Positions 21,861 through 32,551 of a stretch of DNA of 64,000 nt are shown piece after piece (position 1 is the stretch's first letter; each line of letters starts with the position of its first letter). The stretch spans positions 1-64,000 of the forward strand of contig JAURVB010012588.1 of assembly GCA_033002965.1 (NCBI GenBank), written 5' to 3'. The notes beneath the pieces are model-generated. The model was not told the origin of the DNA. It did no database searches and saw only the letters and a list, made by a program, of their open reading frames with translations. This stretch comes from Piper betle (taxonomy: Eukaryota > Streptophyta > Magnoliopsida > Piperales > Piperaceae). Made by a program: the position numbers and the translations under genes.

Positions 21861-21951
21861 TCATTTTTGGTCAGTATAAACTGCATCCACATCATCAAGT
21901 TCGCAATTTGGACATGAGTTCCTTGTTTAATTCCATTGCTTCATCATCAAC
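21861..21951 (-). pseudogene. TACO1-like exon 7 with stop codon (one indel)
   Basis: Acceptor CTATCCAG. Reads V-D-D-E-A-M-E-L-N-K-E-L-M-S-K-L, then two bases are missing, then E-L-D-D-V-D-A-V-Y-T-D-Q-K and TGA at 21863-21861. The family's C-terminal motif (L-D-D-V-D-A-V-Y) and the position of the stop match the expected protein end. Confidence 0.83.
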
Positions 21952-22180
21952 CTGGATAGCATAATAAGGAACAAAATGAAGTTTTAGAAATTAATCTTCC
22001 ATTTAGCATATTCTAAACAATTGCCATTATGGAAAATGCAGCAAACATTTAACCATTCTAGCATTCAGGATAATCATTGTGATGCAGCCACTCTCACTTC
22101 CCCAAAAATAATGGTGTCTCAATGTTCCATAATTTTATAGTTAACGTTCCACTGAGAAAGAGATAATTTAACTGATATAC

Positions 22181-22300
22181 CTCAATAGTAGCCAGAGGCA
22201 ACAATTCAGATCCGTTATCTGGCTCAAAAGCAATTCCTTCTTCACGTAATTTTGACAATATGGCCGAGTAACCTCAGCTGGACTGATAATTTTATAATAT
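22181..22300 (-). pseudogene. TACO1-like exon 6 (one indel)
   Basis: Acceptor TTTGGCAG, donor GAG/GTATAT. Joined to exon 5 it reads R-Y-Y-K-I-I-S-P-A-E-V, and after one lost base S-A-I-L-S-K-L-R-E-E-G-I-A-F-E-P-D-N-G-S, then L-L-P-L-A-T-I-E. This is the start of the C-terminal YebC domain. Confidence 0.82.
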
Positions 22301-22444
22301 CTGCCAAACAAAAAGAAAAGAAATAAAATCATTCATTATGCAATTGGCTGGAAGGAAAAAGAACATATGGTTAATCAACAAAAAAACTGGAATTTCGAAC
22401 GGAACCAGATTATTTTGCTGCATGATTTGAACATCAGCTTGTAC

Positions 22445-22720
22445 CTTTCTGATTGATCTTCATCTGGTTCATTCTCATAAGCTGGTGGATCAAGGATATC
22501 CTCTGCACCGGCATCCAAAGCGAGAACGCTAGAAGCTGGTCCCTGTCAGTGTCTGCAACTTTTATACTTGCTACTCTGGCTCGCCTCAAATTTGAACAAA
22601 AACTGACCCAGGGTCTGCCATCTTTCCGGCACAATCCTTCACCACTTCTCTTACAGCAGCCACCGATCTGTTTATCTTGTCTGTCAATACTTCAACGTCC
22701 ACCATACTAACTCCACTAAA
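22445..22720 (-). pseudogene. TACO1-like exon 5 (three indels)
   Basis: Acceptor GTGTCGCAG and donor AAAG/GTACAA. Three frames succeed each other: E-V-L-T-D-K-I-N-R-S-V-A-A-V-R-E-V-V with K-M-A-D-P-G-S-V, then R-R-A-R-V-A-S-I-K-V-A-D-T-D-R-D-Q-L-L-A, then A-L-D-A-G-A-E-D-I-L-D-P-P-A-Y-E-N-E. The breaks map to an extra T in GTTTTTG, an extra G in AAATTTGAGG and one missing base before GCTTTGGATG. The acidic end of the exon leads to the third domain. Confidence 0.82.
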
Positions 22721-22868
22721 CTGCGACACCTATTTAAAGGAGAAAATAAAAATAGGATACCAAACACATGATTAGGTTGGTTTCACATGGCAATAATAAG
22801 ACATTGAACTTAGAATTCAAATGATTCTGATATTATACTTACATATGATAGTATATTAAATGGCTAGT

Positions 22869-24586
22869 CGTTGAAAAAGTCAACCGCTAGGATAATAAAA
22901 AGATAGGGAGACAATCGGTCAAATCAGAATTGGTCACGACCTTATTCATAGATGTATCACAATGAATATTCAGTGTGACCCCTTGAAAATAGAAACTAAA
23001 CTATCTCTTAACATGCATCTGTAACAAACAAGATAAGCATTTGAACAAGTTAAACACAAACATAAATAACACATATTTCTCAACACTCCCTCAAGTTGAG
23101 CATGGTTAACTAGGCTCAAATTGGAACATAGTTCTTCATGTCTCAGTAGCTCTGGGCAATGCTCTATTTAGGTTGTCTAGATCAACATGCTTTAGGGAAT
23201 GCATTCTCCTCAAACTTTATTGCCTTAACGAAGATCTTCCAACAATGTTCTCAAAGGTATACTCCTTCCAACCAAATAACTTCACATAAGGAATATTCAA
23301 CAACCGCAAGACCATATTAGAGGAAGATGCAATGGTTCATCAGGCGGCAACAATGCTTCTTAATGGACCTCCACCAGCAACAGAACCCCATCAGCCTTGA
23401 AGATCACAAGACAATGGACATAACACAAGGCAGTAGTCACAAACAAAGGTATCTGTGGACGCAATGAAATCCTTTGAAAAGCTAAAGAAACAAAACCCCA
23501 CAGGTATTAGAAATCAGGACACCAAAATCCTCCTGGGACAAAATTTTGAACATACAAGAGAATCCCATCAAAGAGGACACACAAAATTTTCATATGAGAG
23601 GAAAGGCTCAACACTCTCCGAAGGTCGCCTCCTTAAGCGGAGGTAACAACTTAGACAATGAAATAAACCATCCTTAAGGTTACAACTAAGATTCTGTCAA
23701 GAAAAGGGAACTGTAGAACCTTTGAGAGCATGGACTATGCAAAAATCTTCTTCGGAGGAACACTTGCAAAATCCTTCAAATGACAAAAAATCAACATAAA
23801 AAACATCCTTTGCAAGGGCGCACAATGTAACTCCCTTCCTAGAAAAGGTACACAATAAAACCCTTTTTGGCAAAGACCTCAAAATCCCTTCAGGGACACA
23901 TCAAAGTCTTTTAAATAGACAATACTTTTTCGCCCATCCATTGTCTACAAAATTCCCAGTAACATGGGACATTGTTGCAGGGAATGTGAGCACAAAGATC
24001 AACAAGGGCACTCAGATGGGGAAAACTACCAAAAACCCCAAATTAGGTTCTTTGAGTACAAAAAATATCATTAATATGACATTATGGGGACTAGAAAAGG
24101 CAAGTAAGGATGACGCCTTGGCATTGATAAGATAAAGTAAAGCAAACGAGTATGAAGGAAGGCAAGTCCGACACATAAAGCCCACTTCTTTTTCCTATCC
24201 ATCATGCAAAGTTTGAAGTGGTGGGAAGGAGGAAGGAGGGAGGAGGGGGAGATAATTAGGCCCGAGTTTCCTCCCTCATAAAGAAAACAAACAATGCTAC
24301 ATCAGGCTAGGATCGCAACCTGCTTTTGATGCCATGTTGAAGAATTTCAACAGTTAGGATTATAATTAGATAGGGAGATAATAGGTTAGATCTTAATTGG
24401 TCATGGCGTTCTTTCTCTTCGTGTGTTCATAGACTAGGAAGTACATTGTATATGGATGATCACAGAGTGATTTGTAGGATTCTTAGAAAATAGGGGCAAC
24501 TAAACTATCCCCTAAAATGCATTTTCACAAACAAGGTAAGCATTGAGCAAATAAACACAAAGATAAATAACACATATTTCTCCACA
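22869..24586 (-). mobile_element. Non-autonomous LTR element in intron 4 (1.72 kb, no coding domains)
   Basis: Two related direct repeats, 22869-23085 (217 bp) and 24335-24586 (252 bp), both read on the minus strand from TGTTGAGAAATATGTG (TGTGGAGAAATATGTG in the second) to a TCAACA-type end. Next to the right-hand copy the minus strand has TGGCATCAAAAGC, a degenerate iMet primer-binding site. Next to the left-hand copy it has CAACTTGAGGGAG, a polypurine tract. The 1249-bp interior shows no gag or pol motif. Size fits a small LARD/large TRIM-type element. Flanking 5-mers do not match, so ends may have decayed. Confidence 0.72.
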
Positions 24587-24624
24587 GAGATCAAATATTT
24601 CAAAGATTAAAGATAATGGCTAAC

Positions 24625-24781
24625 CTCATAAACCTTTTCAATGTAGGCCTCTTTGTCCCTTTTCTGAAGCTCTTTTAATGTTACGCTCCAAAATTTCCTT
24701 CGGGACATCAAGTTCTTTAGCTTTATCCAGCACTGCAGCCAAAACTGTATTTGAAATTGGATTGGGACCACCTTTTTAACA
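24625..24781 (-). pseudogene. TACO1-like exon 4 (two indels)
   Basis: Begins after TTTCAG and ends GTTTATGAG before GTTAG. The conserved frame reads G-G-P-N-P-I-S-N-T-V-L-A-A-V-L-D-K-A-K-E, then D-V-P-K-E-I-L-E-R-N-I-K-R-A-S-E-K-G-Q, a hallmark of the YebC N-terminal and linker region. One G is missing in AAAAAGGTGG (a partial duplicate at 25001-25030 has GGGTGG), and one A is extra in GGGACAAAGAGG before A-Y-I-E-K-V-Y-E. Confidence 0.82.
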
Positions 24782-24991
24782 CTGAAATCATGTGGTATCT
24801 ATCAGCATCACAAAACTTGGTAAGGGTAGAAAGAGCAGTGTTCCATATTTTTTCAAATAATTAGGCTCACTCTTGCCAATTTTCAAAACTTTAGGCTAAC
24901 TCTTGCCACTATCATGAACAATTAAACTAGAAATTTTGAATTTACAAAATACGTAAGCACTGACTAGGATGTTTTCATAGTTTTAAAGTAC

Positions 24992-25190
24992 AAAACTGTA
25001 TTTGAAATTGGATTGGGCCACCCTTTTAAGACTTAAAATCATGTGGTATCAGCATCAAAGATATTGGTAAGAGCAAACAAGAGCACTGTTCCATATATTT
25101 TCAAATCTTTAGGCTAACTCTTGCCAATATCATGGACAATTAAACTGGAAATTTCGAATTTACATTACAGACAAGCATTGAGTGTGATTT
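24992..25190. repeat. Tandem duplicate of exon 4 start and adjoining intron 3
   Basis: The stretch AAAACTGTATTTGAAATTGG followed by ATTGGGCCACCC and CATGTGGTAT...AGCA.TGTTCCATAT repeats 24740-24935 with scattered differences. On the minus strand it contains a second, truncated exon 4 start (25000-25030) whose acceptor CAG is changed, so it is probably not spliced. Confidence 0.8.
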
Positions 25191-25199
25191 TTTCATAGT

Positions 25200-25419
25200 T
25201 TCAAAGTACAAAAATAAACCCTAAAAGAGAAACAAGGGAAATTTAGTATACATGTGCACTCATATCTTAAAGGTTTAACATGAATATTATTAGAGACTGC
25301 TTGTACAAAAGTGCTTGGCAGCCGATATTAAAATTCCCTGTCCCAAGAGTTCACAAAATCTAAAATTTCAAACTACTCTCTTTGAGATCTTAATACAAGG
25401 CAGAAGCATAAATACTTAC
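25200..25419 (-). other. Remainder of intron 3
   Basis: AT-rich intron sequence between the duplicated exon 4 start and the donor of exon 3. An open frame on the plus strand that overlaps exon 3 is its shadow. Confidence 0.5.
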
Positions 25420-25482
25420 GCAGAAACAACTTCCTTTCCAATTTTCCCATATCTCTTAGCCTTTTTAGCATCTTGGGCTCCC
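25420..25482 (-). pseudogene. TACO1-like exon 3 (one extra G at its start)
   Basis: Reads G-A-Q-D-A-K-K-A-K-R-Y-G-K-I-G-K-E-V-V-S-A in the frame that conserves the family, followed by donor GTAAGT. The acceptor CAG is followed by GGGAGCC, one G more than needed to join exon 2 in frame, so the joined frame breaks here. Intron 2, which separates it from exon 2, is about 5.9 kb and holds a gypsy fragment. Confidence 0.8.
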
Positions 25483-26946
25483 CTGCATTCATGGTCACAG
25501 GTAGCAATGAACAGCCAAATCAAAGAAAGAAAACTTACCTTAAAGATGTTTTTTTTGTGTTTAATATCTTCTAAAGTTTCTTTGAACTAAGATTCAATCG
25601 CATGCATGCATGGTAATGAGTATTAGAAAACTATAACAAAATTTAATATTTAGTTCTTGCCAAGGAGCCAATTCAAGAAATTGCTCAAATTTATAAATAA
25701 TCTTGAATGAGAGCAACCTGTACACATAGCATGGCCAACCTAAATCCAACATTCCCACCACCAGATTTGGCATATAAGGTCAGATCTGTCAGTTATTTAA
25801 ATGTTTGAGGAATGCAATGTACTTTTAGGGATATTCCGTGCGAATTGCCAAAAGTATTATTCAGTAAGATGCCAAAATATAAGCACCCAATAAAGACAAC
25901 AAAGTAGCTCCTCGAACCATCACCCCATGGGTGAAAACCTCATATATCTCAATAATTTGCTTCTATATATGTATCCATATTTTTATTATAAAAGTGACAG
26001 AAAGTATTGATGTGAGAAACACTAATATAGTATCCATGTTACACCCATAAATCTTGACAACAAAAACAAGTGCTTCCTGAGACATCTACATCTTAATCAT
26101 CCATAGGCAATGCTAAGTAAACTCATGTTTAATGAACACAAGATTTAGTCAAAGTAAACAATGTCATAAAATAGAAAACTATCCCTTCAAATGTCTCACA
26201 CAATAAAAAGCAAGCACCATTTCCTCACTATCTTTTTTGTTAGTTAATATGTGATGAAAAATAGATGTTTATTGTGAAGGTCTCACATGGAATGCCATTT
26301 CATACACCAAATAGATTTTAATTGAATGCCACTTCTCTGTGTTTAACATAAGAGTCCTTATCCATTGCTATCAACCCATGCCATAGTTGCATAAATTGGT
26401 CGAGTAAGCTTAGAATCAGCCAAATAAATTAGATATCGATTCAAAAGACTAGGTAACTCGGACTTCATAAAAGGCCCTAAATCAACCGATTTATTCTAAT
26501 ATGAATCAATTTATAAGCCCATTCAAAATCAAACAATTTGGAAGATATTGGTTGACTTTTAACACCCCATGCTCATAACCTAAAAATCAAGACAATCAAC
26601 CAACAGTCCTTTAGCATTTTCCCTATGTCCATATTGTCACTTCTCCTTCAATGCCTCACCCCTTCCACCTCTTCTTTGCCTTTGAACAAGGTAGTTGTTT
26701 CCCCTCAACTTAATTTGATAGATATGAAGTGGAGCAAGTTGTCCCCTTTTCTCTACTTCCCTCACAGTTGCAAAGTATGAAGATTTGATATGATAAAAGG
26801 TTGGACTTTCTGAGTTTTCGCATGGCTTTGGAATTGGAAGTTGTTGTCCATAAGTGTGTGTTGTGTGTGTGCGTGTGTTTATATATAATTTGAGCTCATT
26901 TTATCTCGTTCTTTATTCTAGGATGACCATAAGTGGCTGATGTTTC
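25483..26946 (-). other. Intron 2, proximal 1.5 kb: nothing recognised
   Basis: AT-rich DNA with a TGTGTTGTGTGTGTGCGTGTG stretch near 26855-26875. No domains or repeats were recognised up to the LTR at 26947. Confidence 0.45.
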
Positions 26947-27295
26947 TGTTAGGACCTGTCGGCCTCCGCAACAATCCTCGGACCCATCCTCCCCATCAAC
27001 GTGGAACCTTGAAGGAATCTGCCGCTCTAACGATTGAAGAAAGAAAGAAAAGGGAAAATGATGCTCAGAGATGATCGTAGAAATAGATACCTCAAGACAA
27101 GCCAATATAGAATTGATCGGAAGAACAAAGAGTTTTTACATGATTACAAATGAATGACCTCTTAACTATTTGTACTATTTTTCCTCCCACACTCATTGCT
27201 ATCAAACAACACTTATTATACTATATTAGCTATCAACAATCTTGCTTAAACCAAACGTAATCAACCACTCACATCCTTATATCACACTCTTAACA
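26947..27295 (-). mobile_element. 3' LTR (349 bp) of minus-strand gypsy element
   Basis: Read on the minus strand it starts TGTTAAGAGTGTG right after the polypurine tract TTGAGGGAGG (27296-27315) and ends GGTCCTAACA at 26947. It contains GTACAAATAGTTAAGAGG-type promoter sequence and a terminal GC-rich part. No 5' LTR is present. Confidence 0.75.
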
Positions 27296-28735
27296 TTACC
27301 TCCCTCAATGAAATCAACCTTGTCCCCGAGGTTGTCACAAAAATCTAGACACAATGACTGCATTTCAATCCAATTGATCCACAAAAGTTCACTGTTTGGC
27401 GTTTGAAACCATGAACTAACAACTGCAAATTGTCCTTATTCTGTCATAGAGCATGAACTAAATTTGGAAATTGACTTGCATGACTCCTAGCTACAACACA
27501 GTTGGTAATACTGTTTCAGAAGTCACTGAAGTGGATAGCTTGGGCTTGAGTTCAGATACAAGAAAATCAGGATGTATCTTTGATCCAGGGGTAAATTTAA
27601 TCGATAAGAAACTGTATCAACCTACTCCAAAATTTGATAAGGCCCATAGCACTTGGGAGACAATCTGGTAGTACGTCACAATCTGAGAGAAGTTTACCTG
27701 TGAGGCTGGAGATGAAGAAATGCCCAATCTCCTAGTTGGAATTCCACTTCACATAGATGTTGATTAGCCTATGTTTTCATCCGGTTTTGTGCCGCAGCCA
27801 AGTTTTGTTTCAGCACATTAACGAGCTCATCCCGAGAATATAAGACTGCATTCACTTCATCATTCGTAGCAGAACCTGGTAAATAGGTCAATAATGACAG
27901 TGGTTTGCATCCATAGATTGCTTGAAAAGGATACATTTTAATTGTCATATGATAGCTTGTCTTCTAACAAAACACAGCCCACGAAATCCATTTCCTCCAA
28001 TCCTTACAGCGTTGATTGCAAAAACATCCTGAATATTGCTCAAGAACTCAATTTGTTACCTCAGTTTGGCAATTGTGGATGGTATGAAGAGCTGTAATTG
28101 AAAGCAATGCCTTGTAACTGAAATAGCTCTCACCAAAACTCACTTATGAAAGTTCGATCCTGATCACACACAATTGTTGTAGGCATCCCATGAAGTTTGA
28201 AAACTTGATTGAAAAACAACTGAGCCACATATTGAGCAGTAAAAGGGCGGTGTAAAGATAAGAAATGACAGTACTTGGAGAAACAGTCGACAATGACTAA
28301 TATAGCATTGTTGCCCAAGCTTGTAGGAAGACCTTTGATGAAATTCATTGATATATCAACCCAAGGCTGTACCAGAACTGGTAATCACTGTAGAAGACCT
28401 ACCAAGCTCATATGCTGACTTTTCTGTTTTTGACACACTTCGCAATTCCGCCCAAATTCTTTGACATGCCTCCTCATTCCTTGCCAATAAAAGACCGCAC
28501 AAAGACATTGAAGAGTCTTTAAAACACCCTCATGTGTGCCTTATGAAATTTATTAGCTAAGCTAAATTTTATCACGAAAGAATAGAACACCACGAATATC
28601 TCATTGTGGATCCAAGTCTCTTTTCTTGAATTTCAGTTATAATTACTAAATGTGATCATCAACTTCATATTCGGCTTTAATTTCTGCTAAATAAGTAGGT
28701 ATAAGCTCGGAAAGAGCATGGCTTTTAGCTGAAGT
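27296..28735 (-). pseudogene. Gypsy pol 3' half: integrase and tail, degenerate, in intron 2
   Basis: On the minus strand from right to left: Y-L-A-E-I-K-A-E-Y-E-V-D-D (near 28660), H-E-G-V-L-K-T-L-Q with F-Y-W-Q-G-M-R-R-H-V and C-E-V-C-Q (28420-28530, integrase zinc-binding), M-N-F-I-K-G-L-P...V-D-C-F-S-K-Y-C-H-F (28348 down) and D-Q-D-R-T-F-I-S-E-F-W (28130), then a tail with P-K-C-Y-G-P-Y-Q-I-L-E (about 27640) and G-D-K-V-D-F. The first catalytic Asp (usually M-D-F) is Asn. Stops break the frame. RT and RNase H are absent: the element is cut at about 28735. It lies antisense-to-plus, i.e. same strand as the TACO1-like gene. Confidence 0.82.
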
Positions 28736-28739
28736 GGTG

Positions 28740-28975
28740 ATTGACTCCTTTGTGAACTGATTATCGAATCGAGTTCGAGTCAAGCTACGAGCCGGGTTTA
28801 AGTTATAATTAAGTCGAATCGAATCGAACACAACCTTGCTCAAGCTCGGCTCGTAAGATTCGAGTTTGAGCTCGAGCATTTAAATGTTGAGTTTCGAGTC
28901 GAGTCAAGCCGAGCTAAATGCTAAATGCTCACGAACTGGCTCGCTCAATTAGCAACCCTAATGGTAAACAAACGC
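28740..28975. repeat. TCGAG-rich dispersed repeat
   Basis: Many copies of TCGAG, GAGCTCG and AATCGAA-type words (for example CGAATCGAGTTCGAGTCAAG and GAGTTTGAGCTCGAGC), giving imperfect inverted repeats. The class is unknown to me. It forms the right border of the truncated gypsy. Confidence 0.55.
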
Positions 28976-30435
28976 TAAAAGAATAAACAATTTCACATTC
29001 AAGGAATGTCTTTTAAATGAAACTATTGGCATGGTCTTAGAAATACAATCAAGAGCCTATTTAATAGGGGTAATGAAATAATTAAAGCATGATGGCTTGA
29101 ACAACACAATAAAAGCTTGATGGTTTGATCAATAAGTGAACCAAATAAGAGGATAACATGACAAGATTGGTGAAGGGTGACAGTAAAATATTTCCACTTA
29201 TGAAGGAAAATTGTTCTATGCACAATAACCAATTTACACCATTGTCGGCATTAAAGAGCGCAGGGAAATTCTGATTTAGAATATTTACGACATCCTCCAT
29301 ACTTAAAACATCAGTCATGACTGTCCAAGAATCATTGATAAGGGATTATGTTATAGTGTGGGATGGACTTATGCCGAGATTAGTTATTGTCTATTGTCTA
29401 ACCTTAGGATGAGAGGCCAATAACTAAACCAAAGTACCAGCCAAGTGAACATCCTCTTCCCATTGACAATTCTATGAATATTCCCAGGAACGAGTTTCTA
29501 TCTATGAGAAATGATGTTATTCCAAGAAAGAGATTGAAATCTAAGACACATAGCCCAAATAAACACCACTTGAATGTGAACATTGTGACTCCACTTTACC
29601 CCCACCACCTGAATGGGAACTTTGTGACTCCACATTACCCCCACAAACCATCTCTAGTCTCAAAAATGACAAATACACTTACTCAAGCCAGCATCATGAA
29701 CCTCAGATATGTTTGAAAGCCAATACCACCTTTCGGAAAGGGCTTACAAATGAGACTCCATCTAATATTATGAAAATGATTAGCATAATAGCTCTGTCTC
29801 CATAGAAAAGTTGAAAATGTTTAAGAAAAACTAAGTAAATTCCAACAAGGGATTATCACACAAAACTTTTAAACTATCACAATGAAACCATAAACTTACC
29901 TTCTGTCGACCAAAGTTTGGGTTTCCCACTTTATCTTTGTCACATTTCCATGAATTTATCTTTATGCTAATCATGCCTGAAGCATTTATTAATTACTAAC
30001 ACATTTTAGTTGTGCAGCTTTTTAGTCTTTTTAGCAGTATTGCAGCACACGCATTCAAACCACCAACAAAACTGATCTTCATCCATTTACATTTATAAAC
30101 ATTGGGCTCAACAAGTAAGATAGATCATATGTTTCTTCAAACACGTTAAAAGCATACAAAATCTTTGGCAGATGTAACAGGAAGAAAAATCAAAGAAAAT
30201 CTTGGCAAAAGAACCCAGCATGAGAAGATGAACGATGTGGGAACAAAAGAGAATCTTGGATAAAAATGATGGATCCTCAAGAGAACACATCATCTTCCTG
30301 AAAGATTCAATGCACACATATACCACATTGGCTCACATTTGAGCGAGTTTGATGAATGGACATCAATGTTGGAGCCTTCCAAACATTAACTAGACTAAAA
30401 GTTGTCAATTCAATATGCATTTGTGAGGAATGTTG
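28976..30435. other. Intron 2, middle: nothing firmly recognised
   Basis: AT-rich DNA with two adjacent copies of a 45-48 bp unit, .TGAATG.GAAC.TTGTGACTCCAC.TTACCCCCAC (about 29572-29645). Short open frames are not convincing. It lies inside intron 2 of the TACO1-like gene. Confidence 0.45.
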
Positions 30436-30439
30436 AAGG

Positions 30440-30632
30440 CAGAAGTGGTGGGTCCACTTCAGGCTCGTCGTAGGCAGTTTCATAAGCCAATGTGTAGGCT
30501 CAAGTACAAAATCATAGGCTTAATCATTTTTTTAAAAGTGGTGACCAAGTTAGAAGATTATAAACACATCCCCAGTAATACACTAAATTTTACCTTGGTA
30601 GGCATTTGTTGTGGGACTAATGAATTGTAAAA
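30440..30632. repeat. Single diverged copy of the satellite half-unit
   Basis: CAATGTGTAGGCTCAAGTAC, TTTTTAAAAGTGGTGACCAAG, GAAGATTATAAACACATCCC, then TTACCTTGGTAGGCATTTGTTGTGGGACTAAT follows the order of the 382-bp satellite and of 17685-18690. It is isolated within intron 2. Confidence 0.6.
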
Positions 30633-31355
30633 GTAGAGGTGGAGCGCAATGGTGGAGATTAGGGTGAAGATAGGAATGGTCAGAGCAGATGAAGATGGAG
30701 AAGATACAACTTTTGTATTATATGTCAAGAATACTTATTATGACATCTCTTGACTATTTATGCTCTCCTTGTTACAATTATGAAATACAATTTCCAAATC
30801 CTACATTTGTCTTAATTTCCCATTAAACTAATTTTAACCTGGAAACAATGAATTTTGCACACAAAATCTAAGTAGTAACATCCTACTACAATACTAATTT
30901 TATATCTAACAGCATTGCATTACATAAGTCACAAAATTTCAGAAAACCTGCTTCTACTACCAAACGATCAGAAGGAAGAATTTCCCAGTCAAGGAACGAA
31001 TATCAATAATAATGAGAAGAAAGAGAGACTACAAGGGGGAGAAAGACTATTGCCGGATGGGCACCAAAACCTCCCATTTCCAACACAATAGATTAGCTAC
31101 ATTGTATAAGAACAGAAATTAGGACACTGCACATGCAACCATGACTCCTCTAACAGCGCCTACGACCTGTAGTACTTGTTTATATTTAATAATGACTATA
31201 AGTATGAACCAAAGCCTTTCTACTGCAACCAGGTTCCCAAGTTTGATCTCGTTTATACTCTTAGTTTTGTCAATAAAAGTGCCAATCAACCGAGCTAAAC
31301 ATGATCGGGAGAGACATAAATGAACAAAAACGCAGTAAAGGGGAGAAAGAATGAC
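30633..31355 (-). other. Intron 2, distal part: nothing recognised
   Basis: AT-rich sequence ending at the donor of exon 2. No repeats or motifs were identified. Confidence 0.45.
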
Positions 31356-31477
31356 CTTTCTAATAGCAATTTTGCTAGAGCGTCTGCCCATGCAAACCAG
31401 GGGCGAGCTCCATATCCTTCGAGGAGCAGCACCAAAGTTGAGCCTAGAGTAGAGCTCACAGCCCCTATCTCCAAATC
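31356..31477 (-). CDS. TACO1-like exon 2: end of leader and start of conserved domain
   Basis: The acceptor TTGCTGTTGCAG precedes it and donor AAAG/GTCATT follows. With the one base from exon 1 it reads 41 codons without interruption: R-F-G-D-R-G-C-E-L-Y-S, then I-W-S-S-P-L-V-C-M-G-R-R-S-S-K-I-A-I-R-K. The final block is the family's N-terminal motif (usually R-R-S-x-K-I-A-x-R-K), interrupted by intron 2 before G-A-Q-D-A-K. Confidence 0.8.
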
Positions 31478-31566
31478 CTGCAACAGCAAAATTACCTGTC
31501 CAAGACTAGCAAATAAAAACCCTAGAGACAACGAGAAAAATGTCAGAACAGAAACGAACCACCTAC

Positions 31567-31669
31567 TTGGGAGAAGAAAGAAAGAGTAATTGGAGGAGAA
31601 GGAGCGAGAGAATCGGTGGAGAAGGAGGCCGCATGCTCGAACTGAGGAAGACCCGGTAGCCGCGGCCAT
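31567..31669 (-). CDS. TACO1-like exon 1: start codon and transit-peptide-like leader
   Basis: ATG at 31669 opens M-A-A-A-T-G-S-S-S-V-R-A followed by L-L-L-H-R-F-S-R-S-F-S-S-N, with Ser and Arg and no acidic residue, typical of mitochondrial presequences. The exon ends CTCCCAA before GTAGGT. An in-frame upstream ATG at 31774 would add 35 residues including acidic ones, so I prefer 31669. The exon leaves one base for the next codon. Confidence 0.75.
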
Positions 31670-32551
31670 GGCCGACCAGGGTTGTACAGCCCAGGCGATC
31701 AGAAAAGAACCGATTGAAGTTGGGGATGTGTTGGCGGATACATCCGAAGTCCGAAACCTGTTGGTCTCATTCATCCTGGTCCATATTTGCCGGTCTTGAC
31801 GATTGAGTGGCCAAAATTAGCCTATGTGAGGAGGCAATTTGAGATCGATCACCTGAAAAAGGGCTAAAAGACATGAGCAACACAGTAGATGGGAACTTGA
31901 GTGATATATTTGATTAATTAATTTATTCGGATCTAAAAAGTAAAATGTATTTCAAAATCTATACCTTAATAATTGTTAGGCCTTTCGGGCCATGAAAATA
32001 AATTTACAATAGGTATTACGAGTTTATTTTAATTCAAAATTTAATTTTGAAAATAAGATTTTTTCATTATATATACAAGTCACTATTACTCTTTACAACT
32101 GATACGGATAAAGGTCATATATCATTGAGCTGGAGGGCATACACGGTATAAAGGAGCATGTCGTGCATTGTTGACAATTGAGGGCATGCACTGTATAAAG
32201 TTGTAAAAAATAAAACCACGTTTCCCAAAATTGGTTAATGTATGATTTACATGTCATTGCAATTTACAGAAAAAGCATCATAGGAAGATCAAGGCCGTCA
32301 TTATTATGACAGTTACTGATCTGCTCACAATTGAAATCTTTGTTCGATAAGCAACTTCTCTTTTACATTGAACTAATACTTAAATTTGCACGATCACTTC
32401 ATGGGTAGTTATATACAAAACAATTTTTTTAAACAGTTACCATTAACAATTTTATGAGTGGAAACCATGTATGCAAGGGTCATACCTGTTGTAGAAGGAA
32501 GAAAAAATTTTTATTTACCATCAAGATAGAAGATGGGCAGTGGGGGATAAT
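31670..32551. other. Upstream of the TACO1-like gene; no gene seen
   Basis: The proximal part (31670-31850) should hold the gene's promoter and 5' UTR, but no clear TATA box was identified. Further out the sequence is AT-rich and ends at a polypurine tract (GGGCAGTGGGGGATAA, 32535-32550). Confidence 0.45.

Larger units (their letters stand above)
21861..31669 (-). pseudogene. TACO1/YebC-family gene, 7 exons, frame broken by indels (whole locus)
   Basis: Joined exons give a protein of the YebC/PmpR/TACO1 family (about 300 residues expected). These proteins bind RNA or DNA and, in organelles, act as translational activators (TACO1, for COX1 in mitochondria) or putative regulators. In order: a leader rich in Ser/Arg, then M-G-R-R-S-S-K-I-A, G-A-Q-D-A-K-K-A-K, G-G-P-N-P-I-S-N-T, D-V-P-K-E-I-L-E-R-N-I-K-R, E-V-L-T-D-K-I-N-R-S, M-A-D-P-G-S-V, D-A-G-A-E-D-I, L-R-E-E-G-I-A-F-E and V-D-D-E-A-M-E-L-N-K-E-L. 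All six introns have GT-AG ends at the exon borders given below. Exons 3-7 carry about eight 1-2 nt indels, several in homopolymers. Either this is a recent pseudogene or the sequence has uncorrected errors. Organellar targeting is inferred from the leader. Confidence 0.85.

Noticed and set aside
31295..31774. 159-residue minus-strand frame as a single-exon gene
   Set aside because: It reads through intron 1 of the TACO1-like gene; only 31567-31669 and (in the other frame) 31356-31477 are exonic.
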